From: Pedobacter rhodius
Lineage (GTDB): Bacteria; Bacteroidota; Bacteroidia; Sphingobacteriales; Sphingobacteriaceae
DNA length: 64,000 nucleotides
Reading direction: 5' to 3'
NCBI RefSeq assembly: GCF_027213645.1
Contig: NZ_JAPWGL010000001.1
Coordinates: 1,240,001 to 1,304,000, forward strand
Below are positions 1 to 9,329 of this stretch, one piece after another; positions within the stretch are counted from its first letter, which is position 1, and every line of letters begins with the position of its first letter. A program made the translations under genes and the position numbers. The notes beneath the pieces were generated by a model. That model worked only from the letters and a program-made list of their open reading frames with translations, was not told where the DNA came from and did not search any database.

Positions 1-891
1 TGGGATAACGGCATTACCAACGTAATCCTTTTCAGTCATTTCATAGATAGAAGCCCAGGTTCCTAAATCAGACCAACCAAAATCAGCAGGTAAAACATAT
101 ACGTTATTTGCTTTCTCCATTATTCCGAAATCGATTGAAATATTCGTACATTGGAAATAGGCATTGTTTATAAAAGCCTTTTCACGATTGGTATTTAAAT
201 CGTTTTTGCCGGAATTGAATATTTCATACATATCTGGCAAATGCTTCTGAAAAGCTTTCAAAATTGCCTTTGCCGACCAGATAAAAATACCTGCATTCCA
301 CAAGAAGTCGCCACTTTGAATGAATGACTTTGCAAGCTCTAAATTTGGTTTTTCGGTGAATGTTTTAACCTTATGTAAATCTTTGTCGGTATTAAGTACA
401 TGATCGGTGTGCTGGATATAGCCATAGCCGGTATCCGGACGATTAGGTTTAATACCCAGGGTTACCAGGCAATCATTTTCAGAAGCAGCTTTTAAAGCTT
501 GCTCGATTGAAGTATTAAATCCTGGTAAATCTGCTATCGTATGGTCAGACGGTGCAACAACAATTGTAGCATCAGGATTTAGTTCAGTAATTTTCATGCA
601 ACCATAAGCAATACAAGGAGCGGTGTTTCTTAAAAGCGGCTCTGCTAATATTTGATTATCTGTTATATCAGGAATTTGATTTTTAATCAAATCTGAATAA
701 ATCTCATTTGTAACTATAAAAATATTCTCCGGCGGGCATATGGAAAGAAAACGTTCGTAAGTACTTTGTATTAATGTTTTACCAACGCCAAAGAAATCTA
801 TAAATTGTTTAGGATGTTCTGTACGGCTAACCGGCCAAAAGCGGCTTCCAACGCCGCCGGCCATAATTAAAGCATAAAAGTCTTTATTCAT
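1..891 (-). CDS. manC: Mannose-1-phosphate guanylyltransferase (3' part cut by window edge)
   Basis: The first 297 codons are present and the stop lies outside the window. The enzyme makes GDP-mannose from mannose-1-phosphate and GTP in the cytoplasm, feeding mannose, fucose or rhamnose-type envelope glycans. The N-terminus carries the nucleotidyltransferase signature LIMAGGVGSRFWPVSR followed by HPKQF, then APSDH and the FTEKP/GDFLWNAGIF blocks of sugar-nucleotide pyrophosphorylases, and GWSDLGTW near the cut end. The ATG at 889-891 is the natural start because the signature follows within ten residues. It lies 14 bp downstream of kdsD on the same strand, so the two are probably co-transcribed. 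Whether a phosphomannose isomerase domain follows cannot be seen; most Bacteroidota members of the family lack it. Confidence 0.9.
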   Translation of the reverse strand, partial: MNKDFYALIMAGGVGSRFWPVSRTEHPKQFIDFFGVGKTLIQSTYERFLSICPPENIFIVTNEIYSDLIKNQIPDITDNQILAEPLLRNTAPCIAYGCMKITELNPDATIVVAPSDHTIADLPGFNTSIEQALKAASENDCLVTLGIKPNRPDTGYGYIQHTDHVLNTDKDLHKVKTFTEKPNLELAKSFIQSGDFLWNAGIFIWSAKAILKAFQKHLPDMYEIFNSGKNDLNTNREKAFINNAYFQCTNISIDFGIMEKANNVYVLPADFGWSDLGTWASIYEMTEKDYVGNAVIP

Positions 892-905
892 TTTTAAATT
901 TAAAT

Positions 906-1874
906 TTACACAATACCTTCATTTAAAAGATCGTGTAAGTGGATGATGCCAAAATAGGTATTTTTGTCTAAAACCAATAGTTGTGTTATGTTATTTTTTC
1001 TAATCAAGTCAAGTGCGTCAACAGCAAGCGCATTACGTTGAATACTTTTAGGCGATTTGCCCATAATATCTTCAGCCTTTAAAGCTGCAATGTTAGCATT
1101 ATTTTCCAACATCCTTCTAATGTCTCCGTCGGTAACTACACCTAAAACTTCATTTTTATTATCAATAACAGCAACGGCACCCAAACGGTTTTTACTGATT
1201 TCGATTAAGACTTCTTTTACAGAAGCAGATGGACTTATGGAAGGTTTTTCGTTGGATAAAGCCAGGTCGCCGGCTTTTAAATAAAGTTTTTTACCCAGGG
1301 AACCTCCCGGATGATATTTTGCGAAATCACGCTCATTAAATTCCCGGCTTTCCAGTAAGCATATGGCCAAAGCATCGCCCAGGGCAAGCTGAGCTGTTGT
1401 ACTGGTTGTAGGCGCCAGATTATGCGGGCAGGCTTCCTTCTCAACTGAAGTGTTTAATATTAAGTCTGCCTGCTGGCCCAAAAAGGAATTTGTTTCTCCG
1501 ACCATGGCGACCAATTTATTTCCTGCAGTTTTTAGTAATGGAATAAGCACTTTAATTTCCGGTGTATTACCGCTTTTTGACAGGCAGATGATAACATCAT
1601 TAACCTGTATCATACCCAAATCACCGTGAATGGCATCTGCTGCATGCATAAATATCGCAGGTGTGCCTGTTGAATTAAATGTTGCAACAATCTTTTGTGC
1701 AATGATAGCACTTTTCCCGATTCCTGTTACAATGACGCGACCATTGCACTGTAAAATGGTTGATACCGCGCTTTCAAAATCAGCATTAAGGTTTTTTGCA
1801 ACATTTAAAATTGCTGCTGCCTCAAGCTCTAATGTGCTTATAGCGGAATGAATAATTGATTTTTTACTTTTCAA
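906..1874 (-). CDS. kdsD: Arabinose-5-phosphate isomerase, KpsF/GutQ family
   Basis: A 322-residue protein that interconverts ribulose-5-phosphate and arabinose-5-phosphate, the first step of Kdo synthesis for lipopolysaccharide. The SIS domain (about residues 35-170) includes GIGKSAIIAQK and the HAADAIHGDLGMI block typical of the family, and a CBS pair fills about 205-322 (GVVTDGDIRR and the closing HLHDLL). Length fits the family (320-330). The start codon appears to be TTG at 1872-1874, since no ATG precedes the SIS domain. The gene is divergent from recQ and in series with the guanylyltransferase. kdsA, two steps further in the Kdo pathway, lies just beyond recQ, which supports the assignment over a sugar isomerase of other specificity. 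Confidence 0.93.
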   Translation of the reverse strand: MKSKKSIIHSAISTLELEAAAILNVAKNLNADFESAVSTILQCNGRVIVTGIGKSAIIAQKIVATFNSTGTPAIFMHAADAIHGDLGMIQVNDVIICLSKSGNTPEIKVLIPLLKTAGNKLVAMVGETNSFLGQQADLILNTSVEKEACPHNLAPTTSTTAQLALGDALAICLLESREFNERDFAKYHPGGSLGKKLYLKAGDLALSNEKPSISPSASVKEVLIEISKNRLGAVAVIDNKNEVLGVVTDGDIRRMLENNANIAALKAEDIMGKSPKSIQRNALAVDALDLIRKNNITQLLVLDKNTYFGIIHLHDLLNEGIV

Positions 1875-1965
1875 AGAGAAAAAAATTGTTTGTTAATACT
1901 TGAATTTGTTGTAAAATTATGTTATTTTGGATAGAAAAATAGCATCGCATATTTTATTACACAAA

Positions 1966-4155
1966 ATGGACGTGAAAAAGTCGTTATTTGATAACCTGCA
2001 AAATTTCTTCGGGTTTGATAATTTCAAAGGTGATCAGGAGTCGATCATTACAAATATTTTAGAAGGCAATAATACTTTCGTTATTATGCCAACGGGTGGA
2101 GGGAAGTCTATTTGCTATCAATTACCCGCTTTAATGAGTGAAGGGACAGCAATTGTTATTTCTCCATTGATTGCTTTAATGAAAAACCAGGTGGACCAAT
2201 TAAGGGCATTTGGTGGAAATGACAGCATTGCTCATTTTCTTAATTCATCCCTGAATAAATCGGAAATTACTCAAGTTAAATCTGATCTTTTAAGTGGACA
2301 GACGAAGTTATTATACGTTGCGCCCGAATCCCTGGCAAAGCAAGATAACATTGAGTTTCTGAATCTTATAAAAATTTCTTTTGTTGCTGTTGATGAGGCA
2401 CACTGTATTTCGGAATGGGGACACGATTTCAGACCGGAATACCGCAAGATAAAACAAGTTATCGCTGGTTTAGGAAATAACATTCCTATTATTGCTTTAA
2501 CGGCCACTGCAACGCCAAAGGTTCAGCAGGATATTATGAAGAACCTTGGTATGACCGAGGCTACTTTGTTTAAATCATCCTTTAACAGGCCAAATTTATT
2601 TTATGAAATCCGCCCGAAAAGGGATATTAAGAAAGAAATTATAAAGTACATCAAATCTAATCCTGGAAAATCAGGGATTATTTACTGCCTGAGTCGTAAA
2701 AAGGTGGAAGAGGTTGCAGAGGCATTGAACTTAAATGGCATCAGTGCGCTGCCTTATCATGCAGGTTTGGAACCAAAAATCAGGGCCGAAACACAGGATA
2801 AATTTTTAATGGAAGATGCCGAGGTGATTGTTGCGACAATTGCATTTGGTATGGGCATTGACAAACCCGATGTTCGTTTCGTTATCCATCATGATGTACC
2901 AAAAAGCATGGAGGGCTACTATCAGGAAACCGGCAGGGCCGGCAGAGATGGGGGTGAAGGTGTTTGTATTGCTTTTTATTCGCAAAAAGATGTAGATAAG
3001 CTGGCTAAGTTTATGAAGGATAAACCGGTTTCAGAACGTGAAATTGGTACGCAGATATTAAAAGAAGTGATTGATTACGCAGAATCAGGTGTTTGTCGCC
3101 GTAAGCAGATTCTGCACTATTTCGGAGAAAACTTCAATGAAACAGGTTGCAATTGCATGTGTGATAATTGCAAGAAACCTAAAAAACAATTTGATGCTGA
3201 AGTACAATTATCAACTTTGTTGAAGTTTATCGAAAAAACAGAAGAAAAATTTGATGATGCCCATTTATTAAATGTGTTTCTTGGTCTGGAAACAGCCCAA
3301 ACCATTGCTTACGAACATAGCAAAGTTCCTGAATTTGGAATTGGTAAAGAAGAAGGAGAATTACTCTGGAAATCAGTTATCCGACAGGCTGTTTTAAATA
3401 ATTATTTATTTAAGGATATTGATAATTATGGCTTGCTGAAATTAACGAAGCAGGGCAGGGATTTTATTGTTAATCCATACAGCTTGAAGTTTATATTAAA
3501 TGAGCCGATTGGAGATGGGGTAGAAGATGACGAAGATGACGCGAAACATGGTACCGGTGCTTTAGACACACATTTACTTCAGTTGCTGAAAGATTTACGT
3601 AAAAAGATCGCCAAGCAAAAAAGTGTTCCGCCATTTGTAGTATTCCAGGATCCTTCTTTAGAGGAAATGTGTACGCATTATCCGATTACCATGGAAGAAC
3701 TTCGTCAGATTTCTGGTGTGGGTTCGGGCAAGGCAATGAAATTCGGAACCCCATTTATCGAGCTGATTAAAAAATATGTTGAGGATAACGACATCGAGCG
3801 CCCGATTGACTTGATTATCAAAACGCAGGCCAACAAATCGCAGATGAAAGTTTCCATCATTCAAAATATCGACAGGCAAATTGGTTTAGAAGATATTGCA
3901 GATTCGAAGGGCATTACTTACGAAGAGATTTTAAAAGAGGTAGAGTCGATTGTGAACTCCGGAACAAAGCTGAATCTAAATTATTTCATCGATGAAGTAA
4001 TTGATGATGATAGACAAGATGAGGTTTTCGATTATTTCAGAGCTGCCGAAAGTGATTCTATCGATGATGCCCTGAACGAACTTGGCGAAACCGATTATAC
4101 CCGCGAGGAAATCCAATTGATGAGAATTAAATTTATGTCAGAACTAGGAAACTAG
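1966..4155 (+). CDS. recQ: ATP-dependent DNA helicase RecQ
   Basis: A 729-residue superfamily 2 helicase that unwinds DNA 3' to 5' in recombination and replication-fork repair. Counting from ATG 1966: Walker A MPTGGGKS (K47), DEAH box VDEAHCISEWGHDF (143-146), motif VI YYQETGRAGRDG, then the RecQ-C zinc site with clustered cysteines (VCRRKQILHYF then GCNCMCDNC), a winged-helix region and an HRDC domain near residues 545-600 (FVVFQDPSLEEMC, ISGVGSGKAMKFG). About 100 further residues follow the HRDC, usual for Bacteroidota RecQ. A TTG at 1927 would add 13 residues; the ATG was preferred because family similarity begins there. The gene is divergent from kdsD. Confidence 0.95.
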   Translation: MDVKKSLFDNLQNFFGFDNFKGDQESIITNILEGNNTFVIMPTGGGKSICYQLPALMSEGTAIVISPLIALMKNQVDQLRAFGGNDSIAHFLNSSLNKSEITQVKSDLLSGQTKLLYVAPESLAKQDNIEFLNLIKISFVAVDEAHCISEWGHDFRPEYRKIKQVIAGLGNNIPIIALTATATPKVQQDIMKNLGMTEATLFKSSFNRPNLFYEIRPKRDIKKEIIKYIKSNPGKSGIIYCLSRKKVEEVAEALNLNGISALPYHAGLEPKIRAETQDKFLMEDAEVIVATIAFGMGIDKPDVRFVIHHDVPKSMEGYYQETGRAGRDGGEGVCIAFYSQKDVDKLAKFMKDKPVSEREIGTQILKEVIDYAESGVCRRKQILHYFGENFNETGCNCMCDNCKKPKKQFDAEVQLSTLLKFIEKTEEKFDDAHLLNVFLGLETAQTIAYEHSKVPEFGIGKEEGELLWKSVIRQAVLNNYLFKDIDNYGLLKLTKQGRDFIVNPYSLKFILNEPIGDGVEDDEDDAKHGTGALDTHLLQLLKDLRKKIAKQKSVPPFVVFQDPSLEEMCTHYPITMEELRQISGVGSGKAMKFGTPFIELIKKYVEDNDIERPIDLIIKTQANKSQMKVSIIQNIDRQIGLEDIADSKGITYEEILKEVESIVNSGTKLNLNYFIDEVIDDDRQDEVFDYFRAAESDSIDDALNELGETDYTREEIQLMRIKFMSELGN

Positions 4156-4160
4156 GGTTT

Positions 4161-4272
4161 GATGTAAGATGGTAAATGGAAGATGGATAATGGGTTTAAC
4201 AACTCGCATTATCGGGTTCCATTTACCATCATCCGTTATCCATCATCCATTTTACATAACCCATTTTACATG
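4161..4272. repeat. Imperfect inverted repeat, ATGGATGATGG family (copy A1)
   Basis: The left arm contains GATGGTAAATGGAAGATGGA and the right arm CCATTTACCATCATCCGTTA, separated by a short loop, ending in CATCCATTTTACATAACCC. The same words recur at 29641-29730 and 32581-32620, and more weakly at 13035-13075. It fills the recQ-kdsA gap and could form a large stem in the transcript. Confidence 0.6.
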
Positions 4273-5082
4273 CTTAACTATTTAGATAAAATTAAAAATA
4301 CAGAATCGGGAAATTTCTTTTTAATGGCTGGTCCATGCGCAATTGAGGGTGAAGATATTGCCATGCGTATCGCCGAAAAGATTATCACGATTACAGATAA
4401 ACTTCAAATTCCATATATTTTCAAAGGTTCTTATCGTAAGGCAAACAGAAGCAAAGGCAGTTCTTTTACCGGAATTGGTGATGAAAAAGCATTACGGATT
4501 CTGGAACGTGTTGGTCGTGAATTCGGTGTACCAACAGTAACTGATATTCATGAAAGCGGAGAAGCTGCAATGGCCGCTGCTTATGTGGATGTATTACAAA
4601 TTCCGGCTTTCCTTTGTCGCCAGACTGATTTATTAATCGCAGCAGCTGAAACCGGTAAAGTGGTTAACGTGAAAAAAGGTCAGTTTTTATCGGCCGGTTC
4701 TATGAAATTTGCCGTTGAAAAAATTAAAGAGGCCGGCAACGATAAAGTAATCCTAACGGACAGGGGAAATACGTTTGGTTACCAGGATTTAATTGTTGAT
4801 TATCGCGGTTTGCCTGAAATGCAAAGTTTTGGTGTTCCGGTAGTGATGGATTGTACCCATTCCCTGCAACAGCCTAATCAGAGCAGCGGTGTAACCGGTG
4901 GTAAACCTGAATTGATCTCAACCATTGCAAAAGCTGCAATAGCCGTTGGCGCCGATGGTTTATTCATTGAAACCCATCCAGACCCTGCGAATGCAAAATC
5001 GGATGGCGCCAATATGTTGCACCTGGATTTATTGGAAGAAACGTTAGTGAAGTTAATACGTATTAGACAGGCGATTATATAA
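4270..5082 (+). CDS. kdsA: 3-deoxy-8-phosphooctulonate synthase
   Basis: Condenses phosphoenolpyruvate with arabinose-5-phosphate to give Kdo-8-phosphate, cytoplasmic, lipid A-core pathway. Visible blocks are MAGPCAIEGE, FKGSYRKANRS, PAFLCRQTDLL, NVKKGQF, DRGNTFGYQDL and FIETHPDP. Cys23 in the AGPC block is the metal-ligand cysteine of the metal-dependent class; the E. coli type has Asn there. The frame is open upstream to ATG 4183, but those 29 codons lie inside an inverted repeat (4161-4272) and have no family similarity, so ATG 4270 was chosen, giving 270 residues. The stop overlaps the next start by one base (TAATG), indicating coupling with the DUF2071 gene. Confidence 0.93.
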   Translation: MLNYLDKIKNTESGNFFLMAGPCAIEGEDIAMRIAEKIITITDKLQIPYIFKGSYRKANRSKGSSFTGIGDEKALRILERVGREFGVPTVTDIHESGEAAMAAAYVDVLQIPAFLCRQTDLLIAAAETGKVVNVKKGQFLSAGSMKFAVEKIKEAGNDKVILTDRGNTFGYQDLIVDYRGLPEMQSFGVPVVMDCTHSLQQPNQSSGVTGGKPELISTIAKAAIAVGADGLFIETHPDPANAKSDGANMLHLDLLEETLVKLIRIRQAII

Positions 5083-5801
5083 TGGCTTTAGATAATGGGG
5101 TTTTTCTTACGGCAGAATGGCGCAAGCTCGCATTGGCACAATATGCGGTAAGTAAAGAAATACTTTTAAAATACCTTCCTCCCAATACCGAATTAGATGA
5201 TTGGCAAGGGAAATATTATGTAAGCTTAGTCGGTTTCATGTTTATGAATGTGAAATTAAGAGGTTTTAATATTCCATTTCACAGGAATTTTGAAGAAGTT
5301 AATTTAAGGTTTTATGTAAAATACAATGAAAATGGCATATGGAAAAGAGGCGCTGTTTTTATCAGTGAAATTGTACCATTACCAGCAATAACTTTTGTTG
5401 CGAATACGGTTTATAAAGAAAATTACCAAACACGACCAATGAAACATGTTTGGATAGAGCAGGCACATCACCTTAAGGTAGATTACCTTTGGAAGAAAAA
5501 AAAATGGCACAAATTTTCTGTTATAGCATCATCAAAAGCGGAAGAAATTCCGTTTGGGAGTGAGGAAGAATTCATCACTGAACATTATTGGGGCTATACC
5601 AAAATCGGACCAAATAGAACATCTGAATATGGTGTAGAACACCCTCGCTGGAAAGTTTATCCAATTAAAGATTATAAAATTGAAGTTGATTTTGATGTTA
5701 ACTATGGAAGTGATTTTGCTTTTTTAAATAATACTAAGCCAGATTCGATAATACTTGCAGAGGGGTCTGAAATAAGGGTGTTGAAAGGGAAAAAGTTTTA
5801 G
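5082..5801 (+). CDS. DUF2071 (YqjF-like) protein
   Basis: A 239-residue cytoplasmic protein of the DUF2071/YqjF family, whose biochemical role is not established. Visible family features are the N-terminal LTAEWRKLALAQYAV, the central LVGFMFMNVKLRG and RNFEEVNLRFYVKY, and the C-terminal EHYWGYTKIG followed by VEHPRWKVYPI. No signal peptide or membrane segment. The ATG overlaps the kdsA stop by one base, so it is probably translated from the kdsA message, although nothing else links it to Kdo synthesis. Confidence 0.8.
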   Translation: MALDNGVFLTAEWRKLALAQYAVSKEILLKYLPPNTELDDWQGKYYVSLVGFMFMNVKLRGFNIPFHRNFEEVNLRFYVKYNENGIWKRGAVFISEIVPLPAITFVANTVYKENYQTRPMKHVWIEQAHHLKVDYLWKKKKWHKFSVIASSKAEEIPFGSEEEFITEHYWGYTKIGPNRTSEYGVEHPRWKVYPIKDYKIEVDFDVNYGSDFAFLNNTKPDSIILAEGSEIRVLKGKKF

Positions 5802-5830
5802 GTAGATGCTTTCTTTAATTAAAACAAGAC

Positions 5831-5901
5831 ACAGTAACGCTGTCAGCCTGATTTTATCGAAGGCCTATAATAAATGTACTTCGACAGTTTCAGCATTGAC
5901 A
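5831..5901. repeat. Degenerate inverted repeat, TTCGACAG family (copy C2)
   Basis: Contains CGCTGTCAGCCTGATTTTAT on the left and ACTTCGACAGTTTCAGCATT on the right, the degraded arms of the element seen better at 26920-26967. It lies between two converging genes (DUF2071 and the 2TM protein). Confidence 0.4.
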
Positions 5902-5912
5902 AAACCTGCTAA

Positions 5913-6329
5913 TTATATCCTGTGATAATCGCTCCGCCAGTTTTTAACCGCTTTTTTAATTTCATCCGGAGATAAATTCTCTGCAATGGTTTTATCAACC
6001 AAAGCAACAAACTCTTCATCACTTGCGAAACGTAATGCTAAGGTCTGGCCCATTCTCAAATCAGTTGGGAAAGCTTTTCCGGTTAAGATGAAATAACGTA
6101 ATTTCTCTTCAGCACGTGCTGCCCTGTCTTGCGCCTTTAATGCAAACATCCTCGCCATTACTGCTACAATTCCAATCAGAAAGAATGCCAATACAATTAA
6201 TCCTGTAATTATGGTTGGAATAGCAACATAAGAATAGATGGCCAAGCCTAATCCCAATACCGTAACCGGGATGGTAAAGAAATGGAAAAGCGGATAATAC
6301 CTTTTATGGTTTGTGTACTGTTGAGACAT
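5913..6329 (-). CDS. Two-transmembrane DUF6526-like protein
   Basis: A 138-residue inner-membrane protein of unknown function. After a short N-terminus with YTNHKRYYPLFHFF there are two hydrophobic helices (about residues 18-36 and 40-60), then a soluble tail with LKAQDRAARAEEKLRYFILTG and DEIKKAVKNWRSD. The NH-RYYP opening and the RAARAEE-LR segment resemble the DUF6526 family of Bacteroidota. It starts one base after the stop of the OmpA-family gene, so the two form an operon; a role at the envelope is inferred from that. Confidence 0.65.
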   Translation of the reverse strand: MSQQYTNHKRYYPLFHFFTIPVTVLGLGLAIYSYVAIPTIITGLIVLAFFLIGIVAVMARMFALKAQDRAARAEEKLRYFILTGKAFPTDLRMGQTLALRFASDEEFVALVDKTIAENLSPDEIKKAVKNWRSDYHRI

Positions 6330-6330
6330 A

Positions 6331-8217
6331 TTATATTTTAGTGATTATGAATGAGGTTCTGCGGTTATTTTTTCGGCCGGTTTCGGTTTTATTATCTGCG
6401 ATTGGCTTACTTGCACCAAAGCCTTTAAAGGTAAGTCTTTTTACGTCAATATCGTTTTTTAACAGGTATTCATAAACGGCATTTGCTCTGTTGAAAGATA
6501 ATTTTTCATTTAGCTTAGCATCGCCCACATTATCTGTATGACCTTGAATTTCGATGTTTACACTTAAATTTTGATTTAGGAAATCGATTAATAAATCTAA
6601 TTCTCTAATTGATGCCGGCAACAAATTGTATTTATTGGTATCGAAAAAAATATTTCTAAGGGTTACATTCCCACCTTGCTTAATTTTTTCGATATAAACT
6701 TCAATTTGATAAGGCTTGTTAATATCGCCGGCCTTTAATTCAAAATTCTCTGAATAAAATAAATATCCTTCAGCATTAACATTGAAGAGGTAATCACTAC
6801 CTATAGGCATTACCGCTAAAAATTGCCCGGTTTCAGGATCAGTATAGTCGTCGAAAACAGTTTTATTTGATTTTAAATCAATAACCTGAACGTTACTTTC
6901 TATGGTTTTCCTGGTATCCTTATCTCGAACGATTCCTTTTACATATGATACTTTAAATGGTTTTGCTGTTTCTGGTATTCCGAAACTATAAATGTCTTGT
7001 CCGCCGAAGCCATCTTTTAAATTAGAAGAAAACATTCCGAGATTTCCATCAGCGCTAACAATTAAACCACTTTCATCATCAAATGAATTTATAGGATAGC
7101 CTATATTAACCGGTTTTTGAAATTTGCCGGCATCATCCATTTGGCTGTAGAAAATATCCTTATTGCCGAAGCCTGGCCAGCCGTCGGAAGAAAAGTATAG
7201 TGTTTTTCCGTCAGCGTGAAGAAACGGTGTATTTTCGTCGTAAACTGTATTTATTTCAGGACCCAGATTTGTCGCCGGTCCCCATTTTGCATCATCGGTA
7301 ATGGTGCTTTTCCAAATATCATAACCACCAAAACCGCCCGGACGATTACTAATAAAATATAATGTCCTACCGTCAGGGCTAATTGCAGGCTGCGATTCCC
7401 AGTATTCAGAATTGACAGGCTTGCCAACATTGTACGGCTCACCCCAATCTTTTCCCTCCCGGTGCGAAACGTAAATGTCGCAGCGGCCTAATCCATCGGG
7501 CCGATTACAGCCGGTGAAAAAAAGATATTTTCCATCGGGAGAAATGGTTTGTGCACCCTCATTATATTTGGTTGTATTAATTTTGGCAGATAGTGGTGTA
7601 GCTAGATTCCAAGAATTGTTTTTAAACTGAGCGGTCCAGAAATCTTCATTTCCGTTTACCTGACGTGTAAAAACTAAGGTTTCACCGTCAGCGGTTAATG
7701 CAGGAAAATATTCAGCACTGTTTGTATTTACGCCGTTTCCGAGATTGGTTGGTTTGTACTTTACAGGTTTTTTTATACCAAGCGAAGCGAAATCACAATC
7801 AAGCAAATATTTTTTCGCCCGCTTTGCACGGTCAGATGAACTATCTAATGACAAGAATTCATTAAAATGTTGCTTGGCGCTGTCATATTCCTGTGTTGCA
7901 AATTCCATTTCTGACAAGCCGTAAATAACTTCAGGTGACACATTTTTGTTGATAAGAATTGCTTTCCGATAAGCCGTTTTCGAATCGGCATATTTTTTCT
8001 CAGCCTTATACACGCCGGCAAGTAACAGGTACGCATTTTGAAATAACGGGTCGGCCTCAACAGCACTTTCTAGAGCCTGCTCAGCGGATACATAATCTAA
8101 TTTTTGAATATATGGGCCTGCTTTTTCGAAAAAGGTTTGTGCTTTTCTATTTAAAGAACCTTGAGCATAACAAAAACTGCCTGATATGCTAAGGAATAAG
8201 AGAAGCCAGTATTTCAT
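6331..8217 (-). CDS. OmpA-family outer membrane protein with TPR, PD40 propeller and carboxypeptidase-like domains (PorE-like architecture)
   Basis: A 628-residue exported protein. After a signal peptide ending near CYAQ come TPR-like helices (about 25-135), a PD40/WD40-type propeller (about 160-410) with repeated YFPALTADGETLVFTR, ISPDGKYLFFTG and ISPDGRTLYFISNRPGGFGG blades, a carboxypeptidase regulatory-like domain (about 425-510) and a C-terminal OmpA peptidoglycan-binding domain (about 520-628; IEIQGHTDNVGD and NRANAVYEYLL). This is the domain order of PorE of the type IX secretion system, but Bacteroidota carry several paralogs of it, so T9SS membership is not proven. Cys16 in GSFC is a poor lipobox. 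It is upstream of, and probably co-transcribed with, the 2TM gene. Confidence 0.85.
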   Translation of the reverse strand: MKYWLLLFLSISGSFCYAQGSLNRKAQTFFEKAGPYIQKLDYVSAEQALESAVEADPLFQNAYLLLAGVYKAEKKYADSKTAYRKAILINKNVSPEVIYGLSEMEFATQEYDSAKQHFNEFLSLDSSSDRAKRAKKYLLDCDFASLGIKKPVKYKPTNLGNGVNTNSAEYFPALTADGETLVFTRQVNGNEDFWTAQFKNNSWNLATPLSAKINTTKYNEGAQTISPDGKYLFFTGCNRPDGLGRCDIYVSHREGKDWGEPYNVGKPVNSEYWESQPAISPDGRTLYFISNRPGGFGGYDIWKSTITDDAKWGPATNLGPEINTVYDENTPFLHADGKTLYFSSDGWPGFGNKDIFYSQMDDAGKFQKPVNIGYPINSFDDESGLIVSADGNLGMFSSNLKDGFGGQDIYSFGIPETAKPFKVSYVKGIVRDKDTRKTIESNVQVIDLKSNKTVFDDYTDPETGQFLAVMPIGSDYLFNVNAEGYLFYSENFELKAGDINKPYQIEVYIEKIKQGGNVTLRNIFFDTNKYNLLPASIRELDLLIDFLNQNLSVNIEIQGHTDNVGDAKLNEKLSFNRANAVYEYLLKNDIDVKRLTFKGFGASKPIADNKTETGRKNNRRTSFIITKI

Positions 8218-8255
8218 TACATTAACATTTGTTTAGCAAAGCTAATGTAATCTAT

Positions 8256-8879
8256 TTACGGAATATTTAAAAATTTGTGCGTTTGTAATGAAATCTCCCA
8301 TTTTGGGTTGGCCATAACGTACTCAATTATCATTGGTGTAATTTCCTTTGATTTTGACCATTCTGGTTGAAGATATAATTTGCAGGCAGGTGATACCATT
8401 GCAGCGTACTCTTCCGCCCATTTAAAATCACTTTTATTGAACACAATAACTTTTAATTCGTGTGCAAAAGGCGTGATATCTGGTCTTGGCGCTTTAAATT
8501 TCTTTGGTGATAAACAAATCCAATCCCAGTTTCCGGAAAGGGGATAAGCGCCAGAGGTTTCTATAAAAGTTAAAATTCCCCTGTCTTTAAGTTTGTTGGT
8601 TAAATAATCGAGGTTATAAATTAAAGGTTCACCGCCTGTTATAACGACGGCTTTACCGGGAAATTTATCTGCATTTTCTACAATAACATCTGCAGGTGTT
8701 AACGGGTGCATTTCTGCATCCCAGCTTTCTTTAACGTCGCACCAATGGCAACCTACATCACAGCCGCCCAAGCGAATAAAATAAGCTGCTTTTCCGGTGT
8801 TAAATCCTTCACCTTGTATTGTGTAGAATTCTTCCATTAAAGGAAGCAATGTGCCATCTTCTGGTATATCTTGTTTCAT
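8256..8879 (-). CDS. queE: 7-carboxy-7-deazaguanine synthase
   Basis: A 207-residue radical SAM enzyme converting 6-carboxy-5,6,7,8-tetrahydropterin to 7-carboxy-7-deazaguanine in the queuosine pathway. The cluster ligands Cys40, Cys44 and Cys47 are in GGCDVGCHWCD, preceded by the substrate-loop signature FYTIQGEGFNTGKAA, and VITGGEPL follows as the SAM-binding glycine motif. Length is normal. No other queuosine gene is in the window. It is divergent from the Rieske gene with about 105 bp between. Confidence 0.92.
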   Translation of the reverse strand: MKQDIPEDGTLLPLMEEFYTIQGEGFNTGKAAYFIRLGGCDVGCHWCDVKESWDAEMHPLTPADVIVENADKFPGKAVVITGGEPLIYNLDYLTNKLKDRGILTFIETSGAYPLSGNWDWICLSPKKFKAPRPDITPFAHELKVIVFNKSDFKWAEEYAAMVSPACKLYLQPEWSKSKEITPMIIEYVMANPKWEISLQTHKFLNIP

Positions 8880-8985
8880 TTTTGAGGATGCAAATATCTT
8901 AAAAAAATATGGTGTAGCAGTTCCACTTTCAAAAATTAATGCAAAGATGAAATAACACTGATATTTAAATCCTTATTTTAGCGGT

Positions 8986-9321
8986 ATGAAGTGGTTTAAG
9001 GCACTAAATAAAGTTCAAATACCAGCCCATGCTTCAATTAAAACAATTGAAGTAAACGGGAAACAGCTTTGCATCATCAATCATGAGGATAAAATTATCG
9101 CTACACAATCGTATTGTCCACATGCCGGTGGCCATCTTTCCGGCGGATGGTGTAAAAACGGTCATCTGATTTGTCCGGTACACCGCTATGCCTACAATTT
9201 AGAAACCGGAAGAGGAGCAGATGGGCAGGGCGATTACATTAATATTTACCCAACTGAACTGCGGGACGATGGATTGTATGTTGGTTTTGAAGAAAGCTGG
9301 TGGAGCAAGCTTTGGAGCTGA
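8986..9321 (+). CDS. Rieske [2Fe-2S] ferredoxin-like protein
   Basis: A 111-residue soluble protein with the full Rieske ligand set: Cys44 and His46 in CPHAGGH, then Cys63 and His66 in CPVHRY. It has no signal peptide and no oxygenase partner domain, so it resembles the small stand-alone ferredoxin components (NirD or dioxygenase-ferredoxin type). Its redox partner is not apparent in the neighbourhood. It converges on the PIN toxin gene. Function beyond electron transfer is unknown. Confidence 0.85.
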   Translation: MKWFKALNKVQIPAHASIKTIEVNGKQLCIINHEDKIIATQSYCPHAGGHLSGGWCKNGHLICPVHRYAYNLETGRGADGQGDYINIYPTELRDDGLYVGFEESWWSKLWS

Positions 9322-9329
9322 AAGCGCAA

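Noticed and set aside
4183..4269. N-terminal extension of KdsA
   Set aside because: These codons lie within an inverted repeat that occurs elsewhere and have no similarity to the family.
6331..8217. Lipoprotein signal on the OmpA protein
   Set aside because: The only early cysteine (GSFC) has a poor lipobox; a signal peptidase I site near CYAQ fits better.
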